Part shown: piece by piece, positions 44,415-52,737 of the stretch
How positions within the stretch are numbered: the stretch's first letter is position 1
Layout: the number at the start of each line of letters is the position of its first letter
Assembly: GCA_963822215.1 (NCBI GenBank)
Contig: CAWGGX010000016.1
Location: 41,693 to 105,692 of the forward strand
Reading direction: 5' to 3'
Length of the DNA stretch: 64,000 nucleotides
From: Roseiarcus sp963822215
GTDB taxonomy: Bacteria > Pseudomonadota > Alphaproteobacteria > Rhizobiales > Beijerinckiaceae
The notes under the pieces: model-generated
What the model was told of the DNA's origin: nothing
Database searches by the model: none
What the model saw: only the letters and a program-made list of their open reading frames with translations
Translations under genes and position numbers: made by a program

Positions 44415-44978
44415 ATCATGCCGGGTGCTGGCGGTGGCCGAGACGCTGATCAGATAGCGGCTGAACCCATCCGTCATCGTCAACGGCTCGACGCGCCCGC
44501 CGTCGCCAAGCCGAACCCAACCCTTGTGGTCGACGTTCCAGACGTGGTTGGAATATTGCGGCGCGGTCAACTCGCCAAGCCGCTTCGGAGACCGCAGCCG
44601 CAAGCGCCGGGCGCACACCAGCCCCGCCCGCTTCAGGATTTCGCCGGCCGTCGAGGCCGCCGGCCAGTCCCCCTCCGGTTGACGCGCCTTGAGCTTGGCG
44701 AGGATCTTGCGCGGTCCACAAGTCGGATGGTCGTGCCGCGGGCTGACGATCGCCTGCGCCAGATGCTCCGGCGTCGCACGGCCGTGCGACGCCGGAGCCC
44801 GCGACCGCTCCGCCAAGCCCGCCGGCCCCTCCAATTCATACCGCCCAAGCCATTTGTAGCCGGTGTTGCGGCTGATCTCGCAGCGCTCGCAAAGCTCCGT
44901 CATCGTCCACTCGTCCAACGGCCAGTCGACAATGAAACGCATCCGCTCGTCCATCGCACAGCTCTCTCGCCAGGGCAT
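44415..44978 (-). pseudogene. IS481-family transposase, 5' fragment
   Basis: The first 188 codons of an IS481-type transposase: MPWRESCAMDERMRFIVDWP, the HTH TELCERCEISRNTGYKWLGR, and the start of the integrase core with the first two catalytic aspartates (VWNVDHKGW and MTDGFSRYL). The frame then runs into ISKra4-like copy 2. The rest of the transposase, with the catalytic Glu, is not found beyond that element, so a deletion accompanied or followed the insertion. Confidence 0.85.
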
Positions 44979-45329
44979 CGGCCGGTCCTCCCAGCCGACA
45001 GAGAACTGTCACCGGTCCGTTCCGTCACCTATCTATCCGGTCCGAACAAATCCCTGCCTTCCCCCACAAGGGGGGAGGGACAACGCCTTCGATTTGACTG
45101 ACGCATGTCACTAGGCCGCCCCGGCGAACACGCTGCCGAGGGTCGCCGCCGTCTGCCTGTTCCTCGCCGGATTGCGGGTCGTCCAACCGGCGGCGGTCGC
45201 GCTTTCATCGGCGAAGCGGGCTTCGCTTTTCCCTATATCCCGTTTCGGCCAAGCCGTCGTGGTCCCATTCGGCCCGCCCTTCTAGTCTCCGGCCAACGCG
45301 CCGAAATCGATTGGACGAGAGTTTGAATC
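44979..45329. other. IS481 end remnant and upstream region of the catabolic cluster
   Basis: The region begins with the probable IS481 terminus around 45005-45030 (TGTCACCGGTCCGTTCC). After that I see a short CCCCCAC/GGGGGGAG hairpin near 45060 and no gene. The promoter of the cluster that starts at 45330 should lie in the last 200 bases. Confidence 0.45.
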
Positions 45330-46682
45330 ATGGCGGACAAGGTCTTTATCGGAACCGTCGTCCTCCCCGATCGGATCGTTGAGAACGGCTATGTTCTGGT
45401 CGCCGACGGCGTTGTCCAGCGGGTGGGCGGGGGCGCCCCGCCGACCGGCGAACGCCACGGCGGCGCGGGCTTTCTTGTGCTTCCCGGCGCGATCGACGGA
45501 CAGGTCCATAGCCGCAGTCAGGCGGGACAGGAGGATTTTATATGGTCGACCCGCAGCGCGGCGTCCGGCGGCGTGACGACGATCGTCGACATGCCCTATG
45601 ACGACAATTGCTTGATCGCCTCCGCCGAACGCTTTCGCGCCAAGGCGGAGAGCGCCGGGCGGCAGGCGCGGGTGGATTTCGCGCTTTACGCCACGATTGA
45701 TCCCGACGAAGGCGCCGTGCGGGTGGATGAACTGGTCGACGCCGGGGCGGCGGCGTTCAAGTTCTCGACCTTCGGCACGCATCCAAAGCGCTTTCCGCGC
45801 ATTCCGCCGCGCGTCCTGTTCGCCGCCTTTCGCGCCGTCGGCCAGCGAGGACTGGTCTCTGGCATCCATAACGAGAACGACGAAATGGTGCGCGCTTTCG
45901 TGGCTGAGGTCGAGGCCGCAAACCTGACCGACTATACCGCGCACGGGCTGTCGCGGCCTCCGATCACCGAGGCGCTCGCCATCGCCGAGGTCTACGAGCT
46001 TGGCGCCGGCGCCGGCTGTCCGGTTCATATCGTCCATTGCTCGATCGGCCGGGGCTATGAGCAGATGGCGTCTTATCGCGCGCAAGGCTTCGACGCGACG
46101 ATGGAGGCCTGCATCCATTACCTGACGCTGGACGAGGAGACCGACGTCAGGCGGCTCGGCGGCAAGGCCAAGATCAATCCGCCGATCCGGTCGCGTGCGG
46201 AATTGGATTCGCTCTGGCGACATCTCGCCGCGGGGAACGTGACGATCGTATCGACGGATCACGTAAGCTGGTCGGAAGACCGCAAGACGGACCCGAACAT
46301 GCTCAAGAACGCTTCGGGCGTACCCGGACTCGAGGCGCTTTATCCGCTGCTCCTGAAGGGACTCGACCAACGCCGGCTGCCCTTCACCCACGCCGCGCGG
46401 CTGCTCGCCCATAATCCGGCGGCGCTCTTCCGTCTCGCGCATGTCAAGGGCGCGCTGGCCGTCGGCCGCGACGCCGACATTGTGCTCATGCGGCGCGATC
46501 CTTATCGATACGATGCCGGAGCGAGTGGAAGCAATTTCGTGTCGTGGAGCCCCTATCAGGGCGTCGAACTTCCGTATCGCGTGGCCGAGACATGGCTGCG
46601 GGGCGAATGCGTGGCCGCGGAGGGCCGCGTCCTGGCCGAGCCGGGAAACGGCCGCTTTGTGCGGCCGCGGGCCGCGGGCTGA
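45330..46682 (+). CDS. Hydantoinase/dihydropyrimidinase-type cyclic amidohydrolase
   Basis: A 450-aa amidohydrolase-superfamily enzyme that opens hydantoin-like rings. Metal ligands: D56-G-Q58-V-H60 (the usual first His of DxHxH is Gln, as in some dihydroorotase relatives), the carboxylatable K144 in AAFKFSTF, His in SGIHNEND and VHIVHCS, and the catalytic Asp in STDHVSW. Together with the next gene, an N-carbamoyl amino acid hydrolase, it suggests ring opening of a hydantoin, in this context hydantoin-5-propionate to N-carbamoylglutamate. Allantoinase-like activity is the main alternative. First gene of a four-gene run. Confidence 0.82.
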   Translation: MADKVFIGTVVLPDRIVENGYVLVADGVVQRVGGGAPPTGERHGGAGFLVLPGAIDGQVHSRSQAGQEDFIWSTRSAASGGVTTIVDMPYDDNCLIASAERFRAKAESAGRQARVDFALYATIDPDEGAVRVDELVDAGAAAFKFSTFGTHPKRFPRIPPRVLFAAFRAVGQRGLVSGIHNENDEMVRAFVAEVEAANLTDYTAHGLSRPPITEALAIAEVYELGAGAGCPVHIVHCSIGRGYEQMASYRAQGFDATMEACIHYLTLDEETDVRRLGGKAKINPPIRSRAELDSLWRHLAAGNVTIVSTDHVSWSEDRKTDPNMLKNASGVPGLEALYPLLLKGLDQRRLPFTHAARLLAHNPAALFRLAHVKGALAVGRDADIVLMRRDPYRYDAGASGSNFVSWSPYQGVELPYRVAETWLRGECVAAEGRVLAEPGNGRFVRPRAAG

Positions 46683-46695
46683 GGCGCGCTTGCGC

Positions 46696-47949
46696 ATGCC
46701 CCTCAATTGTCCAGTCGATCCCGGTCGCTTGTGGGACGATGTCATGGCGCTTGCCGCCATCACGGACCCGGAGCGCCCCTATACGCGCCGGTCCTTTAGC
46801 GCCTTGTTCCTGAAGGGGCGTGAATGGCTGGCGCATCGGTTCGATGCGGCCGGGCTTGACGTCAGAATCGATACTGCGGGCAATCTCATTGGCCGGCGCG
46901 CAGGCGCTGAACCGGGGCTGAAGACCATCATGCTCGGCTCCCACTCCGACACGGTCCCTTCGGGCGGCCGCTTCGACGGGATTGCCGGGGTCATCGCCGC
47001 GCTCGAGGCCGCGCGCTCGCTGAAAAGCGCCGACGTCGTGTTGCGACATCCACTCGAAGTGGTCGACTTTCTTGCCGAGGAGCCGAGCGAATATGGTCTC
47101 TCGTGTGTTGGCAGTCGCGGCATGGCCGGCGCGCTCGAACCGGAGATGCTTGCGCTGAAGGGTCCGAACGGCGAGCCGCTGGCGTCCGCGCTTCGCCGCG
47201 TTGGCGGCGATCCCGAAAAACTCGCGGAGTCGAAGCGAGAGGATATCGCGGCCTTCCTTGAACTGCATATCGAGCAAGGCGTCGTGCTCGAGTCCGAAGG
47301 CGTCGACGTCGGCCTCGTGACGTCCATCGTCGGTATCCGCCGCATGGAGATCGCGTTCGAGGGCGAAGCGGACCATGCCGGCACGACGCCGATGGGTCTC
47401 CGCCGCGACGCGCTGGTCGCCGCCGCTCGCACGGTGGATTCGGTCAGGCGCGCCGCCGAGGCGCTCGCCGCCGAGGGCGCGGATTACTTCGTGGCGACGG
47501 TCGGCGTCCTCGATGTTTCGCCCTCGGCCTCCAATGTGGTGCCCGGCCGCTGCCGCCTGATCGTCGATGCGCGCTCAACTTTGCCGGAAAAGACGAAGCG
47601 CTTTGCCGAGCGGATCGACCGAGAGAGCGCGGACCATGCCGGAGAAGCGCGTGTGCGGCGAACGATCTTCTCGGTCCTCTCCGACGGGCCGCCGGCAGCC
47701 TGCGATCCAGCGCTGCGCGCAGAGCTCGGCCGCGCCGCGAACCGGCTCGGCCTCAGCGCTCGGGAGCTCGCGAGCGGCGCCGGCCACGATGCGGCCTTCA
47801 TGACGCGCATCTGCCCGGCCGCCATGATCTTCACGCCCTGCCGCGCCGGCAAGAGCCACGCGCCTGAGGAATGGGCGGATCGCGACGCCCTCGCCGCCGG
47901 CGTCTCGGTGATGTTCGAGACCGTCCGCGCGCTCGATCGAGCCGTATAG
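46696..47949 (+). CDS. M20-family N-carbamoyl-amino-acid hydrolase
   Basis: A 417-aa zinc amidohydrolase of the HyuC / allantoate amidohydrolase group. Metal and catalytic residues: LGSHSDTVPSGGRFDGIAGV (His and Asp), the EE in VVDFLAEEPSEYG, LELHIEQGVVLE (His) and the C-terminal His in GKSHAPEEW; the dimer-domain His/Arg are near FEGEADHAGTTPMGLRRDA. It removes the carbamoyl group as CO2 and NH3. Position right after the hydantoinase supports N-carbamoyl-glutamate or a close analogue. ATG 46696 chosen, 13 bases after the previous stop. Confidence 0.85.
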   Translation: MPLNCPVDPGRLWDDVMALAAITDPERPYTRRSFSALFLKGREWLAHRFDAAGLDVRIDTAGNLIGRRAGAEPGLKTIMLGSHSDTVPSGGRFDGIAGVIAALEAARSLKSADVVLRHPLEVVDFLAEEPSEYGLSCVGSRGMAGALEPEMLALKGPNGEPLASALRRVGGDPEKLAESKREDIAAFLELHIEQGVVLESEGVDVGLVTSIVGIRRMEIAFEGEADHAGTTPMGLRRDALVAAARTVDSVRRAAEALAAEGADYFVATVGVLDVSPSASNVVPGRCRLIVDARSTLPEKTKRFAERIDRESADHAGEARVRRTIFSVLSDGPPAACDPALRAELGRAANRLGLSARELASGAGHDAAFMTRICPAAMIFTPCRAGKSHAPEEWADRDALAAGVSVMFETVRALDRAV

Positions 47950-47960
47950 GGGAAAGAACG

Positions 47961-49049
47961 ATGGGTCGAATTCTGACCATGGACGATGTCGAGGCGGCCA
48001 TCCGCGGCGGCTCCGTCTTCGCGGCCGGCGGGGGCGGCTGGGCCGAGCACGGACGCATGCTCGGTACGGCCGCGGTCAACGCCGGGGAGCCGGAGCTCGT
48101 GTCGATCGAGGAAGCGCCTGACGACGCCTTCATCGCCACCGCCGCCGCGATTGGCGCGCCAGCCGGAACGACGGAATGGCAAATGCTCGGCGTCGACTAT
48201 GTCAAGGCTGTTCAGATGATGCAGGACGCGCTCGGCGCGCCGGTCTGGGGGCTGATGATCGGACAGAACGGCATGTCGAGCACGCTGAACGCCTGGCTTC
48301 CGTCCGCGCTTCTCGGGACGAAAGTGGTGGACGCCGTCGGCGATATTCGGGCCCATCCGACCGGAGACATGGGCTCGATCGGCATGGCGGCCAGTCCGGA
48401 GGCGACCATCCAGACGGCGGTCGGCGGGCGCCGCTCGAGCCATTCCTATATCGAGCTCGTCGTCCGCGGCGCGACCGCCAAGGTCTCGCCGATCCTGCGC
48501 AAGGCCGCCGACATGTCCGGCGGCTTCATCGCCAGCTGCCGCAATCCGGTGCGCGCATCCTACGTCCGCACCCACGCTGCGCTCGGCGGCATTTCGCGGG
48601 CGTTGGCGCTCGGCCGCGCAATCCTGGAGGCGGAGCCGAACGGCGGCGAGCGCGTCGTGGAGGCGATCTGCTCGGCGACGTCCGGCGAGATTGTCGGGAG
48701 TGGCCGCGTGACGAGGAAAAGCGTGGTCTACACCGACGCCGCCTTCGACATCGGGACGATCACAGTTCGCAGCGCCGCTCGCGATCTCGTGCTGCACGTG
48801 ATGAACGAATATATGGCGATCGAGGACGGCGATGGGCGCCGCCTCGCGACATTTCCGGACGTGATCACCACGCTCGGTCCGGACGGCCGTCCGGTCAGCG
48901 TCGGGAATCTGAGGGAAGGCGACGACGTGTCCATCTTCCATATCGCCAAGGCGCATCTGCCGCTGAGCGCATCGGTGAAGGACCCGTCGGTCTATCCCGT
49001 CTGCGAAGCGGCCCTCGGCATCGAGATCGCCAAATATGCGCTTGAGTAG
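47961..49049 (+). CDS. DUF917 protein, S-methyl thiohydantoin desulfurase family (paralogue 1)
   Basis: A 362-aa member of DUF917, a family whose characterised members remove sulfur (as methanethiol or sulfide) from (S-methyl) thiohydantoins. It opens with RILTMDDVEAAIRGGSVFAA and AGGGGWAEHGRML, continues with EEAPDDAFIATAAAIGAPAG, and has MSSTLNAWLPSALLGTKVVD and DAVGDIRAHPTGDMGSIGMA, where metal ligands are expected. Its product would feed the hydantoinase encoded two genes upstream. It differs from the paralogue near 58.6 kb in many positions, suggesting a different substrate form. Confidence 0.8.
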   Translation: MGRILTMDDVEAAIRGGSVFAAGGGGWAEHGRMLGTAAVNAGEPELVSIEEAPDDAFIATAAAIGAPAGTTEWQMLGVDYVKAVQMMQDALGAPVWGLMIGQNGMSSTLNAWLPSALLGTKVVDAVGDIRAHPTGDMGSIGMAASPEATIQTAVGGRRSSHSYIELVVRGATAKVSPILRKAADMSGGFIASCRNPVRASYVRTHAALGGISRALALGRAILEAEPNGGERVVEAICSATSGEIVGSGRVTRKSVVYTDAAFDIGTITVRSAARDLVLHVMNEYMAIEDGDGRRLATFPDVITTLGPDGRPVSVGNLREGDDVSIFHIAKAHLPLSASVKDPSVYPVCEAALGIEIAKYALE

Positions 49050-49055
49050 CTCGCG

Positions 49056-50696
49056 ATGACCCGACGCTTCCCAATTCCTTCTGGTTCGAACCTGCGATGT
49101 CGCGGCTGGAGACAGGAAGGGCTGCTGCGCCTGCTCGAAAACGTGCTCGCCGTCGGCGAGGATCCCGCCAATCTCGTGGTCTATGCCGCGCTCGGAAAGG
49201 CCGCGCGCAACTGGCCGTCGCACGACAAGATCGTCGAGACGCTGCGCACGATGGGCGAGGACGAGACGCTGATCGTTCAGTCCGGCAAGCCGATCGGTCT
49301 CATCCGCACGCACGAGCGGGCGCCGATCGTGATCATGGCGAACTGCAACATGGTTGGCCAATGGGCGAAGGCGGAGACGTTCTATGAGTTGCAGAAGAAA
49401 GGGTTGATCTGCTGGGGAGGTTTGACCGCGGGCGACTGGCAGTACATCGGGTCTCAGGGGGTCATCCAGGGCACCTACGAAATCTTCATGCGCATCGCCG
49501 AGCGCCAATTTGGCGGCTCCCTCGCGGGCCGCTTCATTCTGACCGCCGGTTTAGGCGGCATGGGCGGCGCGCAGCCGCTCGCGGGACGTATGGCGGGCAC
49601 CGCCATCCTCTGCGTCGAGATCGATCCGCAGCGCGTCGAGAAGCGCCTTGCCAACGGATTTCTCGACAGCCGGGCCGCCGATCTCGAGGAAGCCTTGACG
49701 ATGATCGAGGCCGCGCGCCGGGAGCGAAGGGCGCTTTCGGTCGGCCTCATTGGCAACGCCGCCGACGTCTACGAGACGATGCTCGCGCGCGGCGTTGCGC
49801 CAGACATCGTCACCGACCAGACCTCGGCGCACGATCTCATTTACGGCTACGCGCCCTCAGGGCGAAGCCTCGAAGACATCCGGCGCATGCGCGACGAGGA
49901 TCCCGCGACCCTGATGCGCGAGGGCCGCGCCACAATCGTCCGTCATGTTCGCGCCATGCTGGGTTTCCGGCGCCAAGGCGCGATCGTCTTCGACAACGGA
50001 AACTTGATTCGCACCCAGGCTTTCGAGGGCGGAGTCGGGGACGCCTTCGACATCCCGATCTTCACCGAGGCCTATCTGCGGCCGCTGTTCGCGCAGGCGA
50101 TCGGTCCCTTCCGCTGGATCTCGCTCACCGACAGCGAGGACGACATTCGGCGCATCGACGGCCATCTTCTTGAGGCCTTTCCGGACAACAAAATCCTTTC
50201 CAACTGGATTGCGCTGGCCCGCCGCCATGTGCCGTTCGAAGGGCTCCCGGCACGGATCGCCTGGCTCGGCCACGGCGAACGCACATCCCTGACGCTGGCG
50301 GTCAATCAGATGGTGCGCGACGGTGTGTTGTCAGGACCGATCGCCTTCACGCGCGATCATCTCGACGCGGGCGCGATGGCGCATCCGAACATCATGACCG
50401 AGCGCATGCGCGACGGATCCGACGCGATCGCCGACTGGCCGCTGCTCGACGCCATGGCGATGTGCTCTTCACAAGCCGATCTCGTCGCCATTCACTCCGG
50501 CGGAGGCGGCTATTCCGGCTATATGACAAGCGCAGGGGTCACCGTCATCGCCGATGGGACACGGGAGGCTGACGAGCGCCTCTCGCTGTCCATGACCAAT
50601 GACACGAGCCTTGGCGTGATGCGTTACGCGGACGCGGGTTATCCGGAATCGTTCGAGGCCATCCGCCGTGGCGGCGTACGGCATTTCAAACTGTGA
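49056..50696 (+). CDS. Urocanase homologue, candidate (S-methyl) thiourocanate hydratase (paralogue 1)
   Basis: A 546-aa homologue of urocanate hydratase, which adds water using tightly bound NAD+. Family segments: NLRCRGWRQEGLLRLLENVL, QSGKPIGLIRTHERAP, GDWQYIGSQGVIQGTYEIF, TAGLGGMGGAQPLAGRMAG (NAD site), DIVTDQTSAHDLIYGYAPSG and TRDHLDAGAMAHPN. True HutU carries NRET and LHHGGGVG at the active site; here they read NIMT and IHSGGGGYS, so it is not an ordinary HutU. No hutH, hutI or hutG is nearby. It ends the four-gene run. Sulfur-bearing urocanate is the inferred substrate. Confidence 0.82.
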   Translation: MTRRFPIPSGSNLRCRGWRQEGLLRLLENVLAVGEDPANLVVYAALGKAARNWPSHDKIVETLRTMGEDETLIVQSGKPIGLIRTHERAPIVIMANCNMVGQWAKAETFYELQKKGLICWGGLTAGDWQYIGSQGVIQGTYEIFMRIAERQFGGSLAGRFILTAGLGGMGGAQPLAGRMAGTAILCVEIDPQRVEKRLANGFLDSRAADLEEALTMIEAARRERRALSVGLIGNAADVYETMLARGVAPDIVTDQTSAHDLIYGYAPSGRSLEDIRRMRDEDPATLMREGRATIVRHVRAMLGFRRQGAIVFDNGNLIRTQAFEGGVGDAFDIPIFTEAYLRPLFAQAIGPFRWISLTDSEDDIRRIDGHLLEAFPDNKILSNWIALARRHVPFEGLPARIAWLGHGERTSLTLAVNQMVRDGVLSGPIAFTRDHLDAGAMAHPNIMTERMRDGSDAIADWPLLDAMAMCSSQADLVAIHSGGGGYSGYMTSAGVTVIADGTREADERLSLSMTNDTSLGVMRYADAGYPESFEAIRRGGVRHFKL

Positions 50697-50708
50697 GAGA
50701 GGCGGCGC

Positions 50709-52559
50709 TCAGAGCCGCGCCGAAAGGGATCGTCGCAGCGCGTTGACGAGGTCGCGTTCCGGCGGGGTCAGCGCGCGATCGCCGGAATAGATGAGGAAAA
50801 GCCGACGGGATACGGCCGGCTCCACGATCGGATGCACGACGAGATCGCCGTTTGTCACCTCATTGGCGATGGCCGATGGCGGCAGCACTGTGCAGACCGG
50901 CATTCGCGCGAGCAGCGCCACGGCCATCGGAAGCGCGTCGATTTCCAGGACCGGCCGTAGTTTGAGGTTGCGCGCTTCAGCCGCCGCGTCGAGCAATTGC
51001 CGGAGGCCGGAACGGGTCGTCGGCAGGACGAGCTTCTGGCGCGCAAGCTCCGCAAGCGTGACCGGACCCTGCGGCAGCAACCCGTGCACGGGATGCGCGA
51101 CGGCCGCGAGCTCCTCCGAGGAGGCGAGCGGCAGCCGGGGCATGTGCGGAAGCGCCGTCTCGACGATGGCGACGCCGACGAGGTCGCGCGTCACCCAGTC
51201 CTGAAGAGCGCCATTCGGTCCTTCCTGGACGACGACCTTCAGTCCAGGATGGCGCGCCTGCATGCTGACGATCGCGTCGGTGATGCGGTTGACGAGGAAT
51301 CCACGCTGGCTGACCGACGGCAATATGCCGATGGCGATGCGCCGCCCCTGCGCCGGCGCGCCTTTCTCGCTTTCGGAGAGCCCACGGGATCGCGTCTCGA
51401 TAAAGGCGGCGATCTCAGCAAAACGTTCGCCGCGCGCGGTCGGAAGCACGCCATCGCCCCGGCGCTCGAATAGAGCGCCGCCGAGCGCTTCCTCCACCCT
51501 GTGGATCTGCTGGCTGAGCGCCGGCTGGCTGATGTTGCCGGCGCGGGCGGCCGAGGCGATGCGCCTGAGGCGCTGGACGAGGGCCGTATAGCGAATCTGC
51601 CGCAAGGTGAGAACGGATCGCTCGACATGGGTTTCGCCTGCGGAAAGCGCGCGGCGCAAATGCTCGGCGAAAAGCCCGGGCAGGGTCCCTGGCCCGAAGG
51701 GTCGCGCGGTAAGCCTCAGCCTCAGCGGCTCTTCCGGCTCGACCGTCGTGACGTTGGCGAGCCCGAGGCGGGCGGTTGTGACGGTGCGCGGCACGAAGAG
51801 CGCCGCGTCCGGACGCTCTTCGATGAGACGCGGCAATTCGGCGGGGTCATGATCGACAAAGCGGACGTTGGGAAAGCGGTGGCGGGAGAGGTAGCGGTCG
51901 GCTTGGTCGATCAGCGCCGGCGACAGGAGCGGCACGATCAACCTGCCTGCGGCAAGCTCTCCGGCCCGCGGCGGCGCTCGGGTCCCCGCGGGCAGCCGGC
52001 TGGCGAATACCCACCGGTCGTCGAGAAGCTCGATCTCCCCCCGCGAAACCAAGCCTTCGCCGGCGCCAATCCCGATCCGCAGCGTCGAGTGGGCGGCGGC
52101 GCCGTCAGCCCCGGTCAAAGGCGGAATCGACGGGCGGTCCCGTTCGTCGACCCAAACCGGATCGATGAGGACGTCTGGCCGCTCGGCGCCGAACGTTTCC
52201 GCCGCCCGGCGCAAGGCGGCCGCGACCCCGCCGACAGTGTGACCCAGGGCAATTTCGATGCGCAAGATCTTCAGACTTCCGCGCGGAGGGGCTTGGAGCC
52301 ACCGGCGCGCGAATTGCTCAGCCATGAGCAGCGGCTCGGCAGCGCGGATCAGCGCAACGCCTGCGGCGTTCGGATAGAGCGCATTGTTGCGTCGATGGAA
52401 CAGTACGACATTGGCGTCATCCTCGACGCCCTTCAAGACCGCGCTCAGCGTCGAAACCGCAATGCCCAGCCGGCTCGCGCCGTGCGCGAGACTGAGAGAC
52501 CGGCAAGCGGTCACAAAATAAGCGAGCGCGCGCAATTGCAAGGCGGCCTCCGCATCCAA
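50709..52559 (-). CDS. Fused tandem LysR-type regulator (two HTH, two effector domains)
   Basis: A single 616-aa frame that holds two complete LysR-type regulators. Half 1 (1-310): winged HTH at 9-68 (LRALAYFVTACRSLSLAHGA, then ASRLGIAVSTLSAVLKGVED) and a degenerate substrate-binding domain. Half 2 (313-616): HTH at 318-377 (LTLRQIRYTALVQRLRRIAS, then NISQPALSQQIHRVEEALGG) and a substrate-binding domain (GRRIAIGILPSVSQRGFLVN onward). Ordinary members are about 300 aa and work as tetramers; a covalent dimer is unusual. It lies between the two catabolic operons and is divergent from the second, so it probably controls both in response to a pathway compound. Confidence 0.88.
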   Translation of the reverse strand: MDAEAALQLRALAYFVTACRSLSLAHGASRLGIAVSTLSAVLKGVEDDANVVLFHRRNNALYPNAAGVALIRAAEPLLMAEQFARRWLQAPPRGSLKILRIEIALGHTVGGVAAALRRAAETFGAERPDVLIDPVWVDERDRPSIPPLTGADGAAAHSTLRIGIGAGEGLVSRGEIELLDDRWVFASRLPAGTRAPPRAGELAAGRLIVPLLSPALIDQADRYLSRHRFPNVRFVDHDPAELPRLIEERPDAALFVPRTVTTARLGLANVTTVEPEEPLRLRLTARPFGPGTLPGLFAEHLRRALSAGETHVERSVLTLRQIRYTALVQRLRRIASAARAGNISQPALSQQIHRVEEALGGALFERRGDGVLPTARGERFAEIAAFIETRSRGLSESEKGAPAQGRRIAIGILPSVSQRGFLVNRITDAIVSMQARHPGLKVVVQEGPNGALQDWVTRDLVGVAIVETALPHMPRLPLASSEELAAVAHPVHGLLPQGPVTLAELARQKLVLPTTRSGLRQLLDAAAEARNLKLRPVLEIDALPMAVALLARMPVCTVLPPSAIANEVTNGDLVVHPIVEPAVSRRLFLIYSGDRALTPPERDLVNALRRSLSARL

Positions 52560-52577
52560 GGCGTGATCGTTCAGTTT

Positions 52578-52589
52578 AGCCTATAGGCT
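52578..52589. promoter_or_regulatory. Putative LysR operator
   Basis: AGCCTATAGGCT is a perfect 12-base palindrome 18 bases upstream of the regulator start, within the 178-bp region shared with the divergent decarboxylase operon. LysR proteins usually bind such dyads in the divergent promoter. Confidence 0.45.
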
Positions 52590-52737
52590 GCTTCGGGAGC
52601 CAGCATCGTGGACTGGCGCGGGTCGACCGATATGATTTGCCGTGCGGACAACGGTGGCCCGCGAGCGAATATGAGGTTCCTTCCGCTTGCCTGCGAGGGC
52701 CGAGGCGAACAGCTCAATCGGTGAATCTCCTCAATCG

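Noticed and set aside
45330..47949. Allantoin (purine) degradation by allantoinase and allantoate amidohydrolase
   Set aside because: The two families would fit, but no urate or ureidoglycolate enzymes are nearby, and the next genes are a DUF917 and a urocanase homologue. It remains an alternative for the single enzymes.
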